Below, piece after piece: positions 6,773 through 8,221 of a stretch of DNA of 8,221 nucleotides. Both the position numbers and the translations under genes were made by a program. The notes under the pieces are model-generated. The model was not told the DNA's origin. It was given only the letters and a program-made list of their open reading frames with translations, and made no database searches. The number at the start of each line of letters is the position of its first letter. Position 1 is the first letter of the stretch. The stretch comes from Flavobacteriaceae bacterium (lineage in GTDB: Bacteria; Bacteroidota; Bacteroidia; Flavobacteriales; Flavobacteriaceae), in assembly GCA_030829155.1 (NCBI GenBank), contig JAURBD010000076.1, forward strand, positions 1 through 8,221, given 5' to 3'.

Positions 6773-8029
6773 TTAGGAAGCTGCTTCTATACCATAAGAC
6801 ATTCGTTTATAAACATTCCCCTCTAACCGATCCCTTATTGTAGAAAATGCATCCAATGTTAGTTTAATATCCTCTTGAGTATGTGTAGAAGTTGGAATCA
6901 GTCTTAAAATAATAATTCCTTTCGGAATAACTGGATAAACAACAATAGAACAAAAAACATTGTGATTTTCACGTAAATCTTTAACCAATACCATTGCTTC
7001 TGGAATACTTCCTTTAAGATATACCGGGGTTACACAACTTTGAGTAGTTCCAATATCAAAACCCCTTTCCTTTAAACCAGATTGTAAAGCATTTACATTT
7101 TCCCATAATTTTGCTTTTAATTCCGGACGTGAACGCAACATATTTAAACGCTTTAATGCTCCTTCAACCAAAACCGATTGTAAAGATTTGGCAAACATTT
7201 GAGATCTCATATTGTATTTCATGAAATCAATAATCTGTTTGTCTCCTGCAATAAATGCACCTGTGGATGCCATAGACTTAGCAAAAGTTGCAAAATAAAC
7301 ATCAATGTCGTCTTGAACACCTTGTTCTTCTCCTGCTCCTGCTCCTGTAGCTCCTAGAGTCCCAAATCCATGTGCATCATCAACAAGGAATCGAAAGTTG
7401 TACTTTGACTTAAGTGCTACAATCTCTTTTAAACGACCTTGTTCTCCTCGCATTCCAAAAACTCCTTCAGATATTACTAATATCCCACCTCCAGTTTTTT
7501 CCGCGATTTTTGAAGCTCTGACCAAGTTTTTTTCTAAACTTTCAATATCGTTATGCATAAAAGTAAAGCGCTTTCCTGGGTGCAAACGAACACCATCAAT
7601 GATACAAGCATGAGCATCAACATCATAAACTATAACATCGCTTTTTGATACCAAAGTATCTATCGTTGACAATATTCCTTGATATCCAAAGTTGAGTACA
7701 TAAGCAGCTTCCTTATTAACAAAATCAGCCAATTCTTCTTCAAGTTGTTCATGTAAATCCGTATGACCAGACATCATTCGAGCACCCATTGGATGAGCAG
7801 AGCCATATAAAGCAGCAGCATTGGCGTCTACTTCTCTTACTTCAGGATGATTGGCAAGCCCCAAATAATCATTAACACTCCATGTAATCACTTCTTTTCC
7901 TTGAAATTTCATTCTATTAGAAATCGGTCCCTCTAGTTTTGGAAATACAAAATAGCCCTCTGCCACTGATGCCCATTTACCTAAAGGGCCTTTGCTGTCA
8001 AGTATTCTGTCAAATAAATCGTTTATCAT
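6773..8029 (-). CDS. Alpha-oxoamine synthase, probable cysteate fatty-acyltransferase (sulfonolipid/capnine synthesis)
   Basis: PLP-dependent fold-type I enzyme of the alpha-oxoamine synthase family (KBL, BioF, SPT), which condenses an amino acid with an acyl thioester and releases CO2. The 418 residues are full length. Visible: an N-terminal extension GPLGKWASVAEGYFVFP (14-30), NDYLGLA (53-59), GARMMSGHTDLHEQLE (82-97), H140 in DVDAHACIIDG (PLP stacking), VDDAHGFG with D217 and H220 (216-223), the PLP lysine K251 in TFAKSMAS and R376 in ILRLIPTSTHT (amino-acid carboxylate). The lysine context is unusual: TFAK and GAF replace the common TFSK and GGY/F. Overall sequence and the upstream cysteine-synthase-like neighbour, 21 nt away, resemble the flavobacterial enzyme assigned to joining cysteate and a fatty-acyl thioester to give 3-ketocapnine. 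Automatic annotation may call it KBL, BioF or SPT; no biotin or threonine-degradation genes are nearby. Family certain, substrate inferred. Confidence 0.85.
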   Translation of the reverse strand: MINDLFDRILDSKGPLGKWASVAEGYFVFPKLEGPISNRMKFQGKEVITWSVNDYLGLANHPEVREVDANAAALYGSAHPMGARMMSGHTDLHEQLEEELADFVNKEAAYVLNFGYQGILSTIDTLVSKSDVIVYDVDAHACIIDGVRLHPGKRFTFMHNDIESLEKNLVRASKIAEKTGGGILVISEGVFGMRGEQGRLKEIVALKSKYNFRFLVDDAHGFGTLGATGAGAGEEQGVQDDIDVYFATFAKSMASTGAFIAGDKQIIDFMKYNMRSQMFAKSLQSVLVEGALKRLNMLRSRPELKAKLWENVNALQSGLKERGFDIGTTQSCVTPVYLKGSIPEAMVLVKDLRENHNVFCSIVVYPVIPKGIIILRLIPTSTHTQEDIKLTLDAFSTIRDRLEGNVYKRMSYGIEAAS

Positions 8030-8050
8030 AAAGGATTGACTAAAATGTCG

Positions 8051-8221
8051 TTATTTAATGTGTTCTAATTTTTTAGGGTCTTGAGCATGTGCACTATCAA
8101 AAAAGCCTTGTTCTCGCATCCATTTATCGTTATATATTTTGCTCATGTATCGAGATCCGTGGTCTGGGAATATACAAACAACTTTACTGTTATCGTTAAA
8201 CATGTTTTTTTCATTAAGCTG
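8051..8221 (-). CDS. Cysteine-synthase-fold PLP enzyme, C-terminal fragment (possible cysteate synthase)
   Basis: Only the last 56 codons are in the window; the gene enters from the right edge and ends at TAA (8053-8051). The readable tail contains VVCIFPDHGSRYMSKIYND (14-32 of the fragment) followed by KWMREQGFFD. This matches the end of cysteine synthase / cystathionine beta-synthase type enzymes, where a conserved strand (vv.i.PD.G.rY.sk.y.d.W) closes the large domain. None of the catalytic residues are visible. It lies 21 nt upstream of the oxoamine synthase gene on the same strand, so the two are almost certainly cotranscribed. In Bacteroidota such a pair fits sulfonolipid synthesis, with this enzyme making cysteate from a serine derivative and sulfite. 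Ordinary O-acetylserine sulfhydrylase or cystathionine beta-synthase is the alternative; the fold is well supported, the substrate is inferred from context. Confidence 0.7.
   Translation of the reverse strand, partial: QLNEKNMFNDNSKVVCIFPDHGSRYMSKIYNDKWMREQGFFDSAHAQDPKKLEHIK

Noticed and set aside
7331..7347. TCCTGC hexanucleotide repeat (two copies plus a partial third) in the oxoamine synthase gene
   Set aside because: It simply encodes the Gly-Ala-rich loop (residues about 229-233) of this enzyme type; too short to be a variable repeat.

Overview
The window is ordinary-looking chromosomal DNA from a low-GC member of the Bacteroidota, most likely order Flavobacteriales. Three things point there: the gliding-motility pair gldF-gldG, a ParE of the Bacteroidota type (MRPGMYIGKLGDG motif), and TAnnTTTG-type promoter elements with no obvious Shine-Dalgarno sequences. 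No genus can be named from the sequence alone. No mobile element, CRISPR array, tRNA or rRNA was seen. Coding density is very high and the longest non-coding stretch is 127 nt.

Left block (minus strand, read right to left): a PhoH-family ATPase with a TTG start, then purC (SAICAR synthetase) 15 nt further on, then, after a 127-nt leader, the first 58 codons of parE (topoisomerase IV subunit B), cut by the window edge. Centre block (plus strand): a SAM hydroxide adenosyltransferase (DUF62) family gene, gldF and gldG. The first two are 1 nt apart and gldF-gldG overlap by 1 nt, so they read as one transcription unit. dnaN (sliding clamp) follows after 67 nt with a promoter candidate of its own. 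Right block (minus strand, convergent with dnaN): an alpha-oxoamine synthase of the type assigned to cysteate fatty-acyl transfer in sulfonolipid (capnine) synthesis. Upstream of it, cut by the window edge, lies the C-terminus of a cysteine-synthase-fold PLP enzyme.

The phoH and DUF62 genes diverge from a 101-nt region. It holds two face-to-face -7 type elements and an imperfect tandem 15-bp repeat, so the left and centre blocks may share control. GldF and GldG are membrane components of an ABC-type system needed for gliding in Flavobacterium johnsoniae; its ATPase, GldA, is not in this window. The right-hand PLP-enzyme pair would make the capnine backbone: sulfite plus a serine derivative gives cysteate, and cysteate plus an acyl thioester gives 3-ketocapnine. 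Sulfonolipids have been linked to gliding in this group, so two parts of gliding biology flank dnaN. The most interesting points are that pair, the DUF62 protein's lack of the family's catalytic arginine, and its tight coupling to gldFG. I found no clearly unprecedented system.
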